From positions 1 to 64,000 of the forward strand of contig NZ_JACJTT010000009.1 of assembly GCF_014698825.1 (NCBI RefSeq): 64,000 bases of DNA, read 5' to 3'. The notes beneath the pieces are model-generated. The model had not been told where the DNA came from and did no database searches. It was given only the letters and a program-made list of their open reading frames with translations. This DNA is from Richelia sinica FACHB-800 (GTDB lineage Bacteria > Cyanobacteriota > Cyanobacteriia > Cyanobacteriales > Nostocaceae). The position numbers were made by a program, and so were the translations under genes. Positions 16,557-25,133 of the stretch are shown here, one piece after another; position 1 is the stretch's first letter, and every line of letters starts with the position of its first letter.

Positions 16557-17767
16557 TGGTGTATCAACCAGCAGCGGGAGCGAGAGACTTATTACCTTTA
16601 GATGTAGCTCAAAAACGCTGGATTGAAGAAAGGCTACAAAAAGTATTTCATAGTTGGGGATATCACCGGATTATCACCTCAACTTTGGAACGCATGGATA
16701 CCTTAATGGCAGGTGAAGCAATTCAACGCCAAATGGTGATTCAATTGCAAAATGGGCAGGATGAGGAATTGGGTTTACGTCCCGAACTCACAGCCTCCAT
16801 TGCGCGTACAGTTGTGACAAGAATGACAAATAGTGCGTATCCACAACGCTTGTATTATAATACAAATGTATTTCGTCGCAATTGGGAAAGTCGTCACAAT
16901 CGCCAGCAAGAGTTTTATCAAGCTGGAGTGGAGTTATTAGGTGCTGGTGGTTTATTAGCAAATGCGGAAGTATTGCTGTTAGTTGCTAATTGTTTAGAAG
17001 CTTTGGATTTACCAGGATGGCATTTAATCCTGGGAGAAGCGGGAATTACTCGCTCTTTACTGCAAGCATTTCCGGTGAATTTGCAAAGTAAGGTCAGAAA
17101 TGCGATCGCTCACTTAGACCGAGTGACCCTCGATAGTCTCCCACTCAGTGAAGAACTGCACGAACGTGCCAGAATGATGTTGGACTTGCGGGGTAACAGT
17201 GCCGATGTCTTGCAGAAAGTCAGCAGTTTGAATCTTGACCCTGACCAACAAGAAGCAGTTAACAACCTCAAATCCTTAGTAGAGTTACTAGAATCTGAAG
17301 GCAAATTTTCCTTAATCCTGGACTTGAGCTTAATTCAAACCATTGACTACTACACAGGCATTGTCTTTGAAGTCGTCAGCGATATTGACGGACAAGCCCA
17401 GGTTTTAGGGCGAGGCGGACGTTATGACCAATTACTGGGTTTATATCATCCCCAAGGCGAAAATATCCCCGGTATCGGCTTTGTTTTAAATATTGAGGAT
17501 GTCTATCAAGTGCTGTCATCACGGCAGCAATTACCGCAAACAACCCCTGCTAGTAATTGGTTAGTAGTGCCAGAAACAGCAAGTGCCAATGCGGCTGCTT
17601 TTGCCTATGCCCAGAAATTGCGTGATTCTACTCAGTTAGTACGAGTAGAAATGGAATTAGGCAATCAAGATGCCGAAGTGGTGCGAAACTACGCCAGCGA
17701 TCGCTCAATTGCTCAAATTGCCTGGATTAAAGACGATGGCACACCCACTATAGAAGCTGTGCGTTAA
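16556..17767 (+). CDS. hisZ: ATP phosphoribosyltransferase regulatory subunit HisZ
   Basis: The 403-aa protein is a histidyl-tRNA synthetase paralogue: it has class II signatures (LGLRPELTASIARTV, RRNWESRHNRQQEFYQAG, DYYTGIVFEV, GRGGRYDQLLG) but a C-terminus that lacks the HisRS anticodon-binding domain proper. HisZ forms an octamer with short-form HisG and is needed for the first step of histidine synthesis and its feedback control. hisG is not in the window. It overlaps the upstream J-protein stop by one base. Confidence 0.93.
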   Translation: MVYQPAAGARDLLPLDVAQKRWIEERLQKVFHSWGYHRIITSTLERMDTLMAGEAIQRQMVIQLQNGQDEELGLRPELTASIARTVVTRMTNSAYPQRLYYNTNVFRRNWESRHNRQQEFYQAGVELLGAGGLLANAEVLLLVANCLEALDLPGWHLILGEAGITRSLLQAFPVNLQSKVRNAIAHLDRVTLDSLPLSEELHERARMMLDLRGNSADVLQKVSSLNLDPDQQEAVNNLKSLVELLESEGKFSLILDLSLIQTIDYYTGIVFEVVSDIDGQAQVLGRGGRYDQLLGLYHPQGENIPGIGFVLNIEDVYQVLSSRQQLPQTTPASNWLVVPETASANAAAFAYAQKLRDSTQLVRVEMELGNQDAEVVRNYASDRSIAQIAWIKDDGTPTIEAVR

Positions 17768-17782
17768 CAGGAACATTACTAA

Positions 17783-17811
17783 TTGTTAAGCTAGAAATAG
17801 CTGATTAACAA
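17783..17811. other. Interrupted hairpin between hisZ and ferredoxin
   Basis: TTGTTAA (17783-17789) pairs with TTAACAA (17805-17811), and GCTA pairs with TAGC inside, leaving a GAAA loop and a small bulge. It is followed by AAGAGAGGGG, the ribosome-binding region of the ferredoxin gene, rather than a T-tract. It may be a weak attenuator or a 5' leader structure. Confidence 0.4.
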
Positions 17812-17830
17812 AAGAGAGGGGAACGAGAAT

Positions 17831-18058
17831 ATGCCACATACAATTGTGACAGACGTTTGCGAAGGCGTAGCTGACTGCGTATCTGCTTGTCCGGTTGCTT
17901 GCATTCATGAAGGGCCAGGTAAAAACGTCAAAGGTACAGATTGGTACTGGATTGACTTTGCTACCTGTATCGACTGTGGCATTTGTCTGCAAGTTTGCCC
18001 CGTAGAGGATGCGATCGTTGCCCAAGAAAGACCTGATTTGCAAAAAACCCCAGATTAG
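17831..18058 (+). CDS. Dicluster [4Fe-4S] ferredoxin (FdxA-like)
   Basis: The 75-aa product has eight Cys: Cys10, 16, 20 and 24 (CEGVADCVSACPVACI) and Cys46, 49, 52 and 56 (CIDCGICLQVCP). The insertion in the first motif and the 20-aa spacer (GKNVKGTDWYWIDFA) are typical of a small ferredoxin family widespread in cyanobacteria. It should carry low-potential electrons in the cytoplasm. A strong purine-rich ribosome-binding site (GAGAGGGGAACGAG) precedes the ATG. The context (hisZ upstream, transporter ATPase downstream) does not define its partner. Confidence 0.92.
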   Translation: MPHTIVTDVCEGVADCVSACPVACIHEGPGKNVKGTDWYWIDFATCIDCGICLQVCPVEDAIVAQERPDLQKTPD

Positions 18059-18142
18059 GTAAAAGGTGATAGGTGATAGGGGACAGGGAAAAGGTGAGTT
18101 AGCACCCATATCTCATGCCCAATCACCAATGACCAACAATCA

Positions 18143-18898
18143 ATGACAATCATTCATGACCAATCACCAATGACCAATGACTACCTATTAGAAGTTGAAA
18201 ATGTCCATGCTGGGTATATTAAAGATGTCGATATCCTGCAAGGTATAAATTTTCGTGTTTTACCAGGGGAATTAGTGACAGTCATCGGCCCCAATGGTGC
18301 AGGTAAATCCACCTTAGCCAAAACCATCTTTGGATTATTAAAACCCCACACAGGCACAATTAACTTTAAAAACGAAAATATTGCTGGCTTAAAATCTGAC
18401 CAAATTGTCCAACGGGGAATGTGTTATGTGCCGCAAATTGCTAATGTCTTCCCCTCTTTGACCATCGAAGAAAATTTAGAGATGGGAGCTTTTGTTCGTA
18501 ATGTACCCCTCAAGCCGCTGAAAGATAAAATTTATACTATGTTCCCTAGATTAAGCGATCGCCGTTCTCAACGGGCAGGAACTTTATCTGGTGGGGAAAG
18601 GCAGATGTTAGCAATGGGTAAGGCGTTAATGTTAGAACCCAGTTTATTATTATTAGATGAACCTTCTGCGGCCTTATCTCCAATTTTAGTAACGCAAGTA
18701 TTTGAGCAAATTAAACAAATTAATCAAACTGGTACTGCTATTGTTTTAGTAGAGCAGAATGCCCGTAAAGCCTTGGAAATGGCTGATACAGGTTATGTTT
18801 TAGAGTCAGGACGGGATGCGATGTCTGGGCCTGGTAGGGATTTGTTGAATGATCCAAAGGTAGGAGAATTATATTTAGGTGCAGGGAAGGGGCATTAA
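18143..18898 (+). CDS. livF: ABC transporter ATP-binding protein, LivF-type (branched-chain/neutral amino acid uptake)
   Basis: The protein has Walker A GPNGAGKS, Q-loop VPQIANVFPSLTI, signature LSGGERQML, Walker B LLLLDEPSAAL and switch His replaced in VLVEQNARKAL, the pattern of LivF/NatE subunits of HAAT-family amino acid importers. In Anabaena such ATPases serve the N-II neutral amino acid permease. No permease or binding-protein gene is adjacent, so it works with subunits encoded elsewhere. The N-terminus lies in a repeat (AATCACCAATGACCA units): ATG 18143 gives 251 aa, and in-frame ATG 18170 gives 242 aa and also fits. Confidence 0.88.
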   Translation: MTIIHDQSPMTNDYLLEVENVHAGYIKDVDILQGINFRVLPGELVTVIGPNGAGKSTLAKTIFGLLKPHTGTINFKNENIAGLKSDQIVQRGMCYVPQIANVFPSLTIEENLEMGAFVRNVPLKPLKDKIYTMFPRLSDRRSQRAGTLSGGERQMLAMGKALMLEPSLLLLDEPSAALSPILVTQVFEQIKQINQTGTAIVLVEQNARKALEMADTGYVLESGRDAMSGPGRDLLNDPKVGELYLGAGKGH

Positions 18899-18907
18899 AT
18901 ATAATTT

Positions 18908-20245
18908 ATGTATATTGAAGAATTACATTTACAAAATTTTCGAGGGTTTCAAGAATTGCAATTGGAACTTCCTTCAGATGTAGCTGTTTTTATTGGCATC
19001 AATGGTTCAGGTAAATCATCGATTTTAGATAGTATTGCTGTCATTCTTTCACAATTTGTATCTATCTTACAAAAGACAAGCAAAAAGAAATTAGAGTTTG
19101 ATATATCAACAGATGATATTAACATAAACTCAGAAACAACACATAATAAAATTAATTTGGTTATTGACTCAGAAACAAAAATTTTATGGGAAAGTTTCAC
19201 ACATAAATATAAAAAATATCGACTAAAAACCGCAGCGTATAAGCAAACAATTAATAGCTATGCCGTACAAATAATTGAAAAACTTAATAATCAGCCAGAT
19301 TTAAGTTTACCAATATTAGTTTATTATCAAACAAATAGAATATTAATAAATTCTGCGTCTATTAAAGATATAACTAAAGACGAAACGGAACAAACTTATA
19401 TAAATAATCAAATTGATGCTTATAAAACAGCATTTTCTAAAAATGTCAATGATTTCAGAGATTTTTTGTATTGGTTTAAAGAACAAGAAGAATATGAAAA
19501 TGAAGTTAGATTAAGAGAAGATAATAACTTTAGAAACCCTAATTTAGAAATTGTCAGAAAAGCATTAAAAGAATTTTTGGAAGGCTTTCCCAATACCCAA
19601 TTTTCTGATTTACATATAGTAAGAGTTAGTTCTGATAAAGAATCTGGTATTCGTCAACTAATTAAACCTTCATTAGTTATCAAAAAAAATGGTGAAAACT
19701 TTAAACTAGATCAGCTTTCTGATGGTGAAAAAACCTTGCTAATGTTAGTAGTTGACATAGCAAGAAGGTTAGCAATTTTAAATCCTAGTATTACTAACGC
19801 TTCAGAATTACTAGAAAAAGGAACAGGAATAATATTAATTGATGAAATAGATTTACATTTACATCCTCAATGGCAAAGAATTGTCATTCCCAGCTTTAGA
19901 AGAACATTTCCAAATTGCCAGTTCATTGTTACAACTCATTCTCCTCAAGTCTTGAGTGGAGTGAATAGAGAAAATGTATTTATTTTAGAAGATGCAAAAG
20001 TTTTAGAATTGACACCCCACACTTTTGGTAGAGACAGTAACTCAATTCTATTTGAAGTAATGGGTGTAGAAAAAAGACCTGCTCAAATGCAAAAAAGAAT
20101 AGATAGTTGCTTTGAATTAATAGATGATGGCAGGTTGGAAGAAGCGAAAATCAAACTCAAAGAATTATCTGATTTATTGGGAGAAAATGATTTAGATATA
20201 ATCAGAGCTAATACACTTATTGATTTTTTAAACAGGGTAGAATGA
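18908..20245 (+). CDS. ptuA: PtuA-like AAA ATPase of a Septu-type anti-phage module
   Basis: The 445-aa protein has an ABC/SMC-like ATPase split by a helical insert: Walker A GINGSGKSS at 30-38, a signature-like QLSDGEKTLLML at about 265-276, Walker B IILIDEIDLHLHPQW at about 313-327, and the D/H-loop FIVTTHSPQVLSG. This OLD/RloC-like architecture, immediately followed by a small HNH gene overlapping by 4 bp (ATGA), is the Septu (PtuA-PtuB) arrangement. PtuA is known as a nucleotide-sensing ATPase that assembles with the HNH nuclease PtuB and aborts infection. The stretch is visibly more A+T rich, with more AAA/AAT codons, than the flanking genes, which suggests horizontal acquisition. It begins 9 bp after livF. 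Confidence 0.85.
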   Translation: MYIEELHLQNFRGFQELQLELPSDVAVFIGINGSGKSSILDSIAVILSQFVSILQKTSKKKLEFDISTDDININSETTHNKINLVIDSETKILWESFTHKYKKYRLKTAAYKQTINSYAVQIIEKLNNQPDLSLPILVYYQTNRILINSASIKDITKDETEQTYINNQIDAYKTAFSKNVNDFRDFLYWFKEQEEYENEVRLREDNNFRNPNLEIVRKALKEFLEGFPNTQFSDLHIVRVSSDKESGIRQLIKPSLVIKKNGENFKLDQLSDGEKTLLMLVVDIARRLAILNPSITNASELLEKGTGIILIDEIDLHLHPQWQRIVIPSFRRTFPNCQFIVTTHSPQVLSGVNRENVFILEDAKVLELTPHTFGRDSNSILFEVMGVEKRPAQMQKRIDSCFELIDDGRLEEAKIKLKELSDLLGENDLDIIRANTLIDFLNRVE

Positions 20246-20868
20246 AGCGCATTATTAAGGGAACAGAACCTCATTGTTTATTGCAATATAGACAAATAGA
20301 AGGAGCAAATTATGATGGCTATCATCCAAAAGAACCTTTAAAAAGAGCATTATTAGCTGAACAAGGCTATATTTGTTGCTACTGTATGCGAAGAATATCA
20401 GAAGCAAATATGGAAATTGAGCATTGGCAACCAGAAAGTAAATATCCAGAATTACAAATAAACTATAAAAACCTTCTTGCTTCTTGTTCAGGTAATCGAG
20501 GTACTAGCAAGTCAAATCAGCATTGTAATCCTAGAAAAGGTGATATAGAAATTACTATTAATCCAGCCGATTCTAAAAACTGCGAAATTTATATTAAATA
20601 TAGTTCTACAGGAAAAATATTCTCTGATAATTCCACTATAGACTATGAACTAAATGAAGTTCTAAATCTTAATTTTCAAACTCTTAAAGAAAATCGTAAA
20701 ACTGAATTAGATACTGTCATTAATGCTTTAAACAAAAAATTTCCCAATAAAACATGGACTAAAGAAGAAATCAAGAAAAAAATTGATGAATTTAATTGTA
20801 AGGATTTAGAAGGTAAGTATAAACCATACTGCCAACATATTATTTATTATCTGAGTAAGAGATTATAA
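20242..20868 (+). CDS. ptuB: PtuB-like HNH endonuclease of a Septu-type module
   Basis: The 208-aa protein has a zinc-binding HNH layout: CCYC at about residues 46-49, IEHWQPESKYP at about 59-69, NYKNLLASC near 75-83, and HCNPRKGD near 93-100. These features match the TIGR02646/PtuB group found in Septu systems and as effectors in some retrons. The start ATG overlaps the ptuA stop (ATGA). It should cleave nucleic acid when released or activated by PtuA. No reverse transcriptase or retron RNA was found nearby, so a stand-alone Septu system is the better reading. Codon use is AT-rich like ptuA. Confidence 0.85.
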   Translation: MKRIIKGTEPHCLLQYRQIEGANYDGYHPKEPLKRALLAEQGYICCYCMRRISEANMEIEHWQPESKYPELQINYKNLLASCSGNRGTSKSNQHCNPRKGDIEITINPADSKNCEIYIKYSSTGKIFSDNSTIDYELNEVLNLNFQTLKENRKTELDTVINALNKKFPNKTWTKEEIKKKIDEFNCKDLEGKYKPYCQHIIYYLSKRL

Positions 20869-20974
20869 AAAATCTAGCTTGTCAAAAATATGTTTATATT
20901 ATTTGCACAATAATTAAATCACCGTTAAATCGTGTATTTAGGTACTGTAAATATGTAAATTATTTTGATATCTT

Positions 20975-21000
20975 CCTGACAACTATATAAAATTGTCAGG
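20975..21000. promoter_or_regulatory. Inverted repeat around a TATATAA box before the carbonic anhydrase gene
   Basis: CCTGACAA (20975-20982) and TTGTCAGG (20993-21000) are exact inverse complements flanking CTATATAAAA, which contains a -10-like TATATAA. The right arm ends 7 bp before the ATG at 21008. Either a repressor dimer covers the promoter, or the RNA hairpin controls translation start; the geometry allows both. Confidence 0.4.
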
Positions 21001-21007
21001 TGAATGA

Positions 21008-21733
21008 ATGAGTAAAATTAACGGTTTTATTGGTCGTCGCCATTTAATGAGATTGTTTGGTATCAGTAGTATCGGTATTGGAGGTGTAACTACGTTTAGT
21101 CACATTTTAGAGCCAATACAAAAAACAGCTATTGCAGATACGCAACCAGAAAAATTTACACCAATTAATGCTAATGAAGCTTTAAGAAGATTACTATCAG
21201 GGAATCAAAGATTTATCACGCAAAAACGTAAATATCCTCACCAGTCTCAAGCAAGACTACAAAGTGTAGCGAAAGGACAAACACCTTTTGCCTCTATATT
21301 AGGTTGTGCTGATTCTCGTGTACCAGCAGAAATTATTTTTGACCAAGGCATTGGAGATTTATTTGTTGTGCGGGTTGCGGGTAATGTTGCCAGTGATATG
21401 GCTATTGGTAATCTTGAATATTCTACATTAGTTTTAGGTTCACAACTAATAGTAGTCTTAGGTCATGAACGTTGTGGTGCAGTAGCTGAGGCTGTTAAAA
21501 ATGAACCTTTACCAGGAAAAATCGGTTTGATTGTCGATGGTATTAAACCAGCTTTATTCAATATCAAGGTACCAGGTAATGATAATCAAAATGCCATAAT
21601 TGCTAACATTAAATATCAAGTGGAAAAATTACAACAAAGTCCAACTTTAGCTAAGTTAATTCAAGAACATAAGTTAAAGATTGTTGGTGCTTTTTATGAT
21701 TTAGATACAGGTAAAGTGCAAATTATCAATTAA
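21008..21733 (+). CDS. Beta-class carbonic anhydrase with Tat-like signal (periplasmic)
   Basis: The 241-aa product has the zinc site CADSR (Cys100, Asp102, Arg104) with His153 and Cys156 in GHERCGAV, so it is a complete beta carbonic anhydrase interconverting CO2 and bicarbonate. The first 44 residues form a twin-arginine-like leader (Arg10-Arg11 in IGRRHLMRLFG, a hydrophobic stretch, then AIADT as possible cleavage site), implying folded export to the periplasm rather than carboxysomal location. It may help inorganic carbon supply or pH control at the cell surface. An ATG at 21004 in another frame is ignored. An inverted repeat lies just upstream. Confidence 0.88.
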   Translation: MSKINGFIGRRHLMRLFGISSIGIGGVTTFSHILEPIQKTAIADTQPEKFTPINANEALRRLLSGNQRFITQKRKYPHQSQARLQSVAKGQTPFASILGCADSRVPAEIIFDQGIGDLFVVRVAGNVASDMAIGNLEYSTLVLGSQLIVVLGHERCGAVAEAVKNEPLPGKIGLIVDGIKPALFNIKVPGNDNQNAIIANIKYQVEKLQQSPTLAKLIQEHKLKIVGAFYDLDTGKVQIIN

Positions 21734-21931
21734 ATAATAAAGAGAATATTTTTGATTTTTAATATTTTTATCTGATACTACTCACCGTTCGCGTAATAGA
21801 ATTTGAATTATGGATAGCCAATCGGTGGAAACAGCAACAATGGTATCCAAGGATGTTGGTTATGACTCAGGAAAGAAAATCAAGGGTGGATACCGTGGTC
21901 AGGATTTCAGACATCCTCTCATGGGGATTGT

Positions 21932-22752
21932 GCTGTCATATTAGATTTCCAACTTGCAGCACAGCAGGTTTTTGTCAATTCAGATAAGTTTTTGCGTTGG
22001 TTTTGTGCCAGTGTTGGTTTAGCTTTAAATATCCCGAATCAAATTGATGATTATTGGGATTTAGCAGAAATTGTGGGTAGTAGCATGGCATGTAAAGCCT
22101 ATTTTGAAGAATATCTACTACCAACAATTAATCAGCTACTAACCCTGGGTTTAGATGAGGTTGATAAGGTTTTTGAATATCCAGAAATTTACCGATATTT
22201 TTTGGACTACTACGCGCTTTACATGAAGAAGGCAAACGGCGTGAGATTTGGCAAAAACTACGATTAGTAATTGTACATTCTACAGAAGTTTACATTTCTC
22301 TTGATATTAATCAATCGCCATTTAATGTAGATTTGTCTGTAGAATTACCTGAATTTAATAATCAACAGATTTTAGATTGAGTTCAAAGGTATCAACTCGA
22401 TTGGGATGAAACAGAAGTTGAAAAATTAATGATGCTAGTGGGTGGACATCCATTTTTAGTACGTCTTACTCTTTATGATATAGCCAACAGAAATGTTACT
22501 TTAACACAGATACTACAAAATCCCACAAGTTCATCGAGTATCTATGCAGACCATTTACATCGTCAAAGTTTAATTCTTAGACAGCAGCCGGAATTAAAAA
22601 ATGCAATGAAAGATTTAGTTATTAATAACTCTGCCAAGCTACCGACAGTAACTAAATTTAAATTGCATAGTGTTGGACTGGTAAAATTTCAAGGAGATAG
22701 GGTATTACCACGCTGTAATTTATATAGTAAGTATTTTCAAAAATATTTGTAA
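21932..22752 (+). pseudogene. Degraded AAA-like domain ATPase fragment
   Basis: Reading across frames restores the C-terminal half of a Nostoc-type AAA-like domain protein: VILDFQLAAQQVFVNSDKFL runs into ALNIPNQIDDYWDLAE, then near 22196 a frameshift moves to LLRALHEEGKRREIWQKLRL and VELPEFNNQQILD, then an in-frame TGA at 22378-22380, and then VQRYQLDWDETEVEKL, MMLVGGHPFLVRLTL and CNLYSKYFQKYL to the stop. The P-loop half is not readable upstream (21780-21930 holds only scraps). So at least one frameshift, one nonsense codon and a lost N-terminus are present. Intact relatives often carry WD40 or effector domains. Confidence 0.75.
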
Positions 22753-22854
22753 ACAACAATACCTGAGCCAAACTACAAGGGTTCAATGCTAGCTGTATAA
22801 TTGAGATTATATGAAAATCCAAATCATTAACATCAGAAAATCAAAATATTCAAA

Positions 22855-23553
22855 ATGAGTCAAACAGCTATCAATTTAATTGCTATATCTGTCTTTTTAA
22901 TGACCCTCTCTAGCCTGTTAGGCCCGTTAATACATCTTTCTCCAACAATACCAGCTTTAGCAACGGTGGGGTTTTTGGGTATAGCCACCTTAGATAACTT
23001 TAGCTTTGAAGGCAAAGGAGGGACAATTCTATTAGATTGGTTAGCAAGATTTTCTCCAGCATATCGCGATCGCATCATTCATCACGAAGCAGGTCATTTT
23101 CTCGCTGCTTATCTGTTGGGAATTCCCATCACCGGTTACACTCTCAGCGCGTGGGAAGCGTGGCAGCAAGGACAACCAGGTTTAGGTGGTGTGACTTTCA
23201 ATGATGAGGAGTTGGCAGCACAACTGCAAGAAAATAAAATTAGCGCCCAAATGTTAGACCGCTACTGTACTATGTGGATGGCGGGAATTGCCGCAGAAAC
23301 TTTGGTTTTTAACTCTATGGAAGGTGGAGGAGATGATAAAGCCAAGTTAAGGGAAGTTTTGCAAGCTGTAGGTTGTTCAGAAGCAGTCTGTCAGCAAAAA
23401 CAAAGACTGCATCTCCTCCAAGCTAAAAACCTCATCCAAAGCAATTTATCCAGTTACCAAGCCTTAGTGACAGCTATGCAACAAAAAGCTGGGGTAGCAG
23501 AATGTCAGCAAGTTATTAAGAGATTATTACCAGCAGAAACAGAAATCCTGTAA
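22855..23553 (+). CDS. FtsH-like M41 peptidase-domain membrane protein lacking the AAA domain
   Basis: The 232-aa product has one or two N-terminal membrane segments (about residues 5-45), then a metalloprotease motif HEAGH at 77-81 followed by FLAAYLLGIPI, and GGGDDKAKL at about 156-164, which matches in position the third zinc ligand region of FtsH (an Asp). The AAA ATPase module of FtsH is absent. Such stand-alone M41-like proteins occur in cyanobacteria and plastids; whether it is an active protease or a partner of FtsH is not known. It lies 45 bp before the secreted repeat protein in the same direction and probably shares its transcript. Confidence 0.82.
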   Translation: MSQTAINLIAISVFLMTLSSLLGPLIHLSPTIPALATVGFLGIATLDNFSFEGKGGTILLDWLARFSPAYRDRIIHHEAGHFLAAYLLGIPITGYTLSAWEAWQQGQPGLGGVTFNDEELAAQLQENKISAQMLDRYCTMWMAGIAAETLVFNSMEGGGDDKAKLREVLQAVGCSEAVCQQKQRLHLLQAKNLIQSNLSSYQALVTAMQQKAGVAECQQVIKRLLPAETEIL

Positions 23554-23598
23554 ATTTAGTCAAAGACACCAGAAAACTGCACAAAAAGCAGAAAAATC

Positions 23599-24813
23599 AT
23601 GAAAACTAAAATTCTTGTATCTGGTGTACTGGGGCTAGTTGGCATAACTTGCCTAACTTTACCATTGATAAAATTTAACCCCAATTCTCTGCCAGAAGCG
23701 ATCGCTTCCCCCATTCCTCAAACTTTACCACCAAACCTAGAAACAGCTGTTCGCCAGAAAATGGCCCAGCAATTAGAAATTAATCCCCGGTTAATCAAAG
23801 TCACTAAATCTCAACGCACCACTTGGCAAGATTGTTTACCAAATAACTTAGGAGAAATTCGTTCCCAACCATGTAAAGCTGTGTCACGTCAAGGTTGGAG
23901 TGTAACTATGAGTAGTCCCAGTGAAAATTGGGTTTATTATATTACTAATAATGGATTTATTACTCTTGATGCTCCTGCTAGTTTAAATAAAACTATTCTT
24001 GCTAGCTTATCAAAACAATTATCACTGAAACCAAAGCAAATTACTATTGTTGCCGCTCAATTAACCAAAGGACTTCCCCCATGTCCTATTAACGCAGCTT
24101 GTAAAGTTAAACCTATTTTAGGATGGCGCATTCTTGTTAAAAATCAAGAGAAACCGATTTTTTTAGGATTAAATGGTCAACCTTTAAATTATGGCAATTT
24201 AATTTCCTTTCTCCCCAGAAATGTCAACACCATGTCTTGGGATATGGGCTTGAAAGTATTACAAGATGTTGTTAGCCGCCATCATATCTTAACAGCTAAT
24301 CTCAAAGTTGAAAGCATTAAATCGACCAAATGGAATTGGTGTAGAAGTAGTGGTGAAGGGCCAACTAGACCAGAGATGGGAATTTGTCCAGATGTAGAAC
24401 AAACTGGTTGGCAAATGATTGTGAATAGCGGCGCTAATCGCTACTATTACTATATTCCTACCACTGCTATTCCTGACCAGAGATTTTCTCCCCTTCCCGA
24501 TGGTGTGCAAAGTTTACCCACTTCCATAGCTGCGGCAATTAAAAAAGATGCTGCTAAACGTGCCCAGGTTTCATTAGACCAGATTAACTTACACCAGGTA
24601 GAACCAAAGTTTTTTGATAATTGTTTAAATATTGATAATCAAAAGCTACATTGTCGTCAATTTGTACAAGCTGGATGGCAAGTTCAAGCTATTGGTGGCA
24701 ACGTTTCCAGTACCAACCCTACAGGAGTAATGGCTAGTTGGACTTACCATGTTAATTTAACAGGGAATGATATCCGCTTTGCCAAATCTGGGGTTTATTC
24801 TCCAGTACCTTAA
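23599..24813 (+). CDS. Secreted protein of four Cys-Cys-GW repeats, function unknown
   Basis: The 404-aa product begins with a signal-like segment (KILVSGVLGLVGITCLTLPL). After it a domain of roughly 75-100 aa recurs four times (about residues 48-133, 134-208, 213-307, 316-404). Each copy has an amphipathic helix, a V-x-x-V-like strand, a Cys (DCLP, PPCP, WCRS, DNCL), a second Cys 10-18 residues later, then GW and a tyrosine-rich strand (GWSVTMS, GWRILVK, GWQMIVN, GWQVQAI). The paired Cys probably form disulfides in the periplasm. I recognise no named family. Just downstream begins the small-RNA array. Confidence 0.7.
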   Translation: MKTKILVSGVLGLVGITCLTLPLIKFNPNSLPEAIASPIPQTLPPNLETAVRQKMAQQLEINPRLIKVTKSQRTTWQDCLPNNLGEIRSQPCKAVSRQGWSVTMSSPSENWVYYITNNGFITLDAPASLNKTILASLSKQLSLKPKQITIVAAQLTKGLPPCPINAACKVKPILGWRILVKNQEKPIFLGLNGQPLNYGNLISFLPRNVNTMSWDMGLKVLQDVVSRHHILTANLKVESIKSTKWNWCRSSGEGPTRPEMGICPDVEQTGWQMIVNSGANRYYYYIPTTAIPDQRFSPLPDGVQSLPTSIAAAIKKDAAKRAQVSLDQINLHQVEPKFFDNCLNIDNQKLHCRQFVQAGWQVQAIGGNVSSTNPTGVMASWTYHVNLTGNDIRFAKSGVYSPVP

Positions 24814-24997
24814 TCACTTTGTTGCACCCAACTATAGACATACAGGGTTGAGACAGTACCAGGTGACTAGATTCAACATCAATCATTCTAGCGATCGCAC
24901 CAAGAAAGTCAACTGTCAAAAGTCAAAAAAACCTGACCTATCAACCGAACAAAAATTTATCCTGACCCAAGCCACAAAACTCAGAACATATAAGTGG

Positions 24998-25053
24998 TAG
25001 ATGCACCCTGATAACTAACCCCCCTAGTTGGCTAACACTGCTAGGGGTTTTTT
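24998..25053 (+). ncRNA. nsiR1: NsiR1-like small RNA, copy 1
   Basis: The core begins TAGATGCACCCTG and ends in the CCCCTAG/CTAGGGG hairpin with Ts at 25048-25053. The upstream region differs from the other copies: the -10-like CATATAAG is present, but the TCCGG box is degraded to TATCCTGACC, so this copy may be weaker or differently controlled. Confidence 0.75.
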
Positions 25054-25133
25054 CTTTTAGCTTCAAAATATCCACAAATAATACACCCAAATTTTTCCGG
25101 GTCAGAGGAAATAACCTAAGAACATTTAGTCAG

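Noticed and set aside
17786-18109. Minus-strand frame over the 4Fe-4S ferredoxin
   Set aside because: The opposite strand encodes an eight-cysteine ferredoxin with a strong ribosome site; the minus frame has no family features.
18908-20868. Retron with an HNH effector
   Set aside because: PtuB-like nucleases also occur in retrons, but no reverse transcriptase frame or msr/msd-like hairpin was found between 17.7 and 22 kb.
24767-25000. Plus-strand frame leading into the small RNA array
   Set aside because: It starts inside the repeat-protein gene in another frame and ends in the array promoter; composition is not coding-like.
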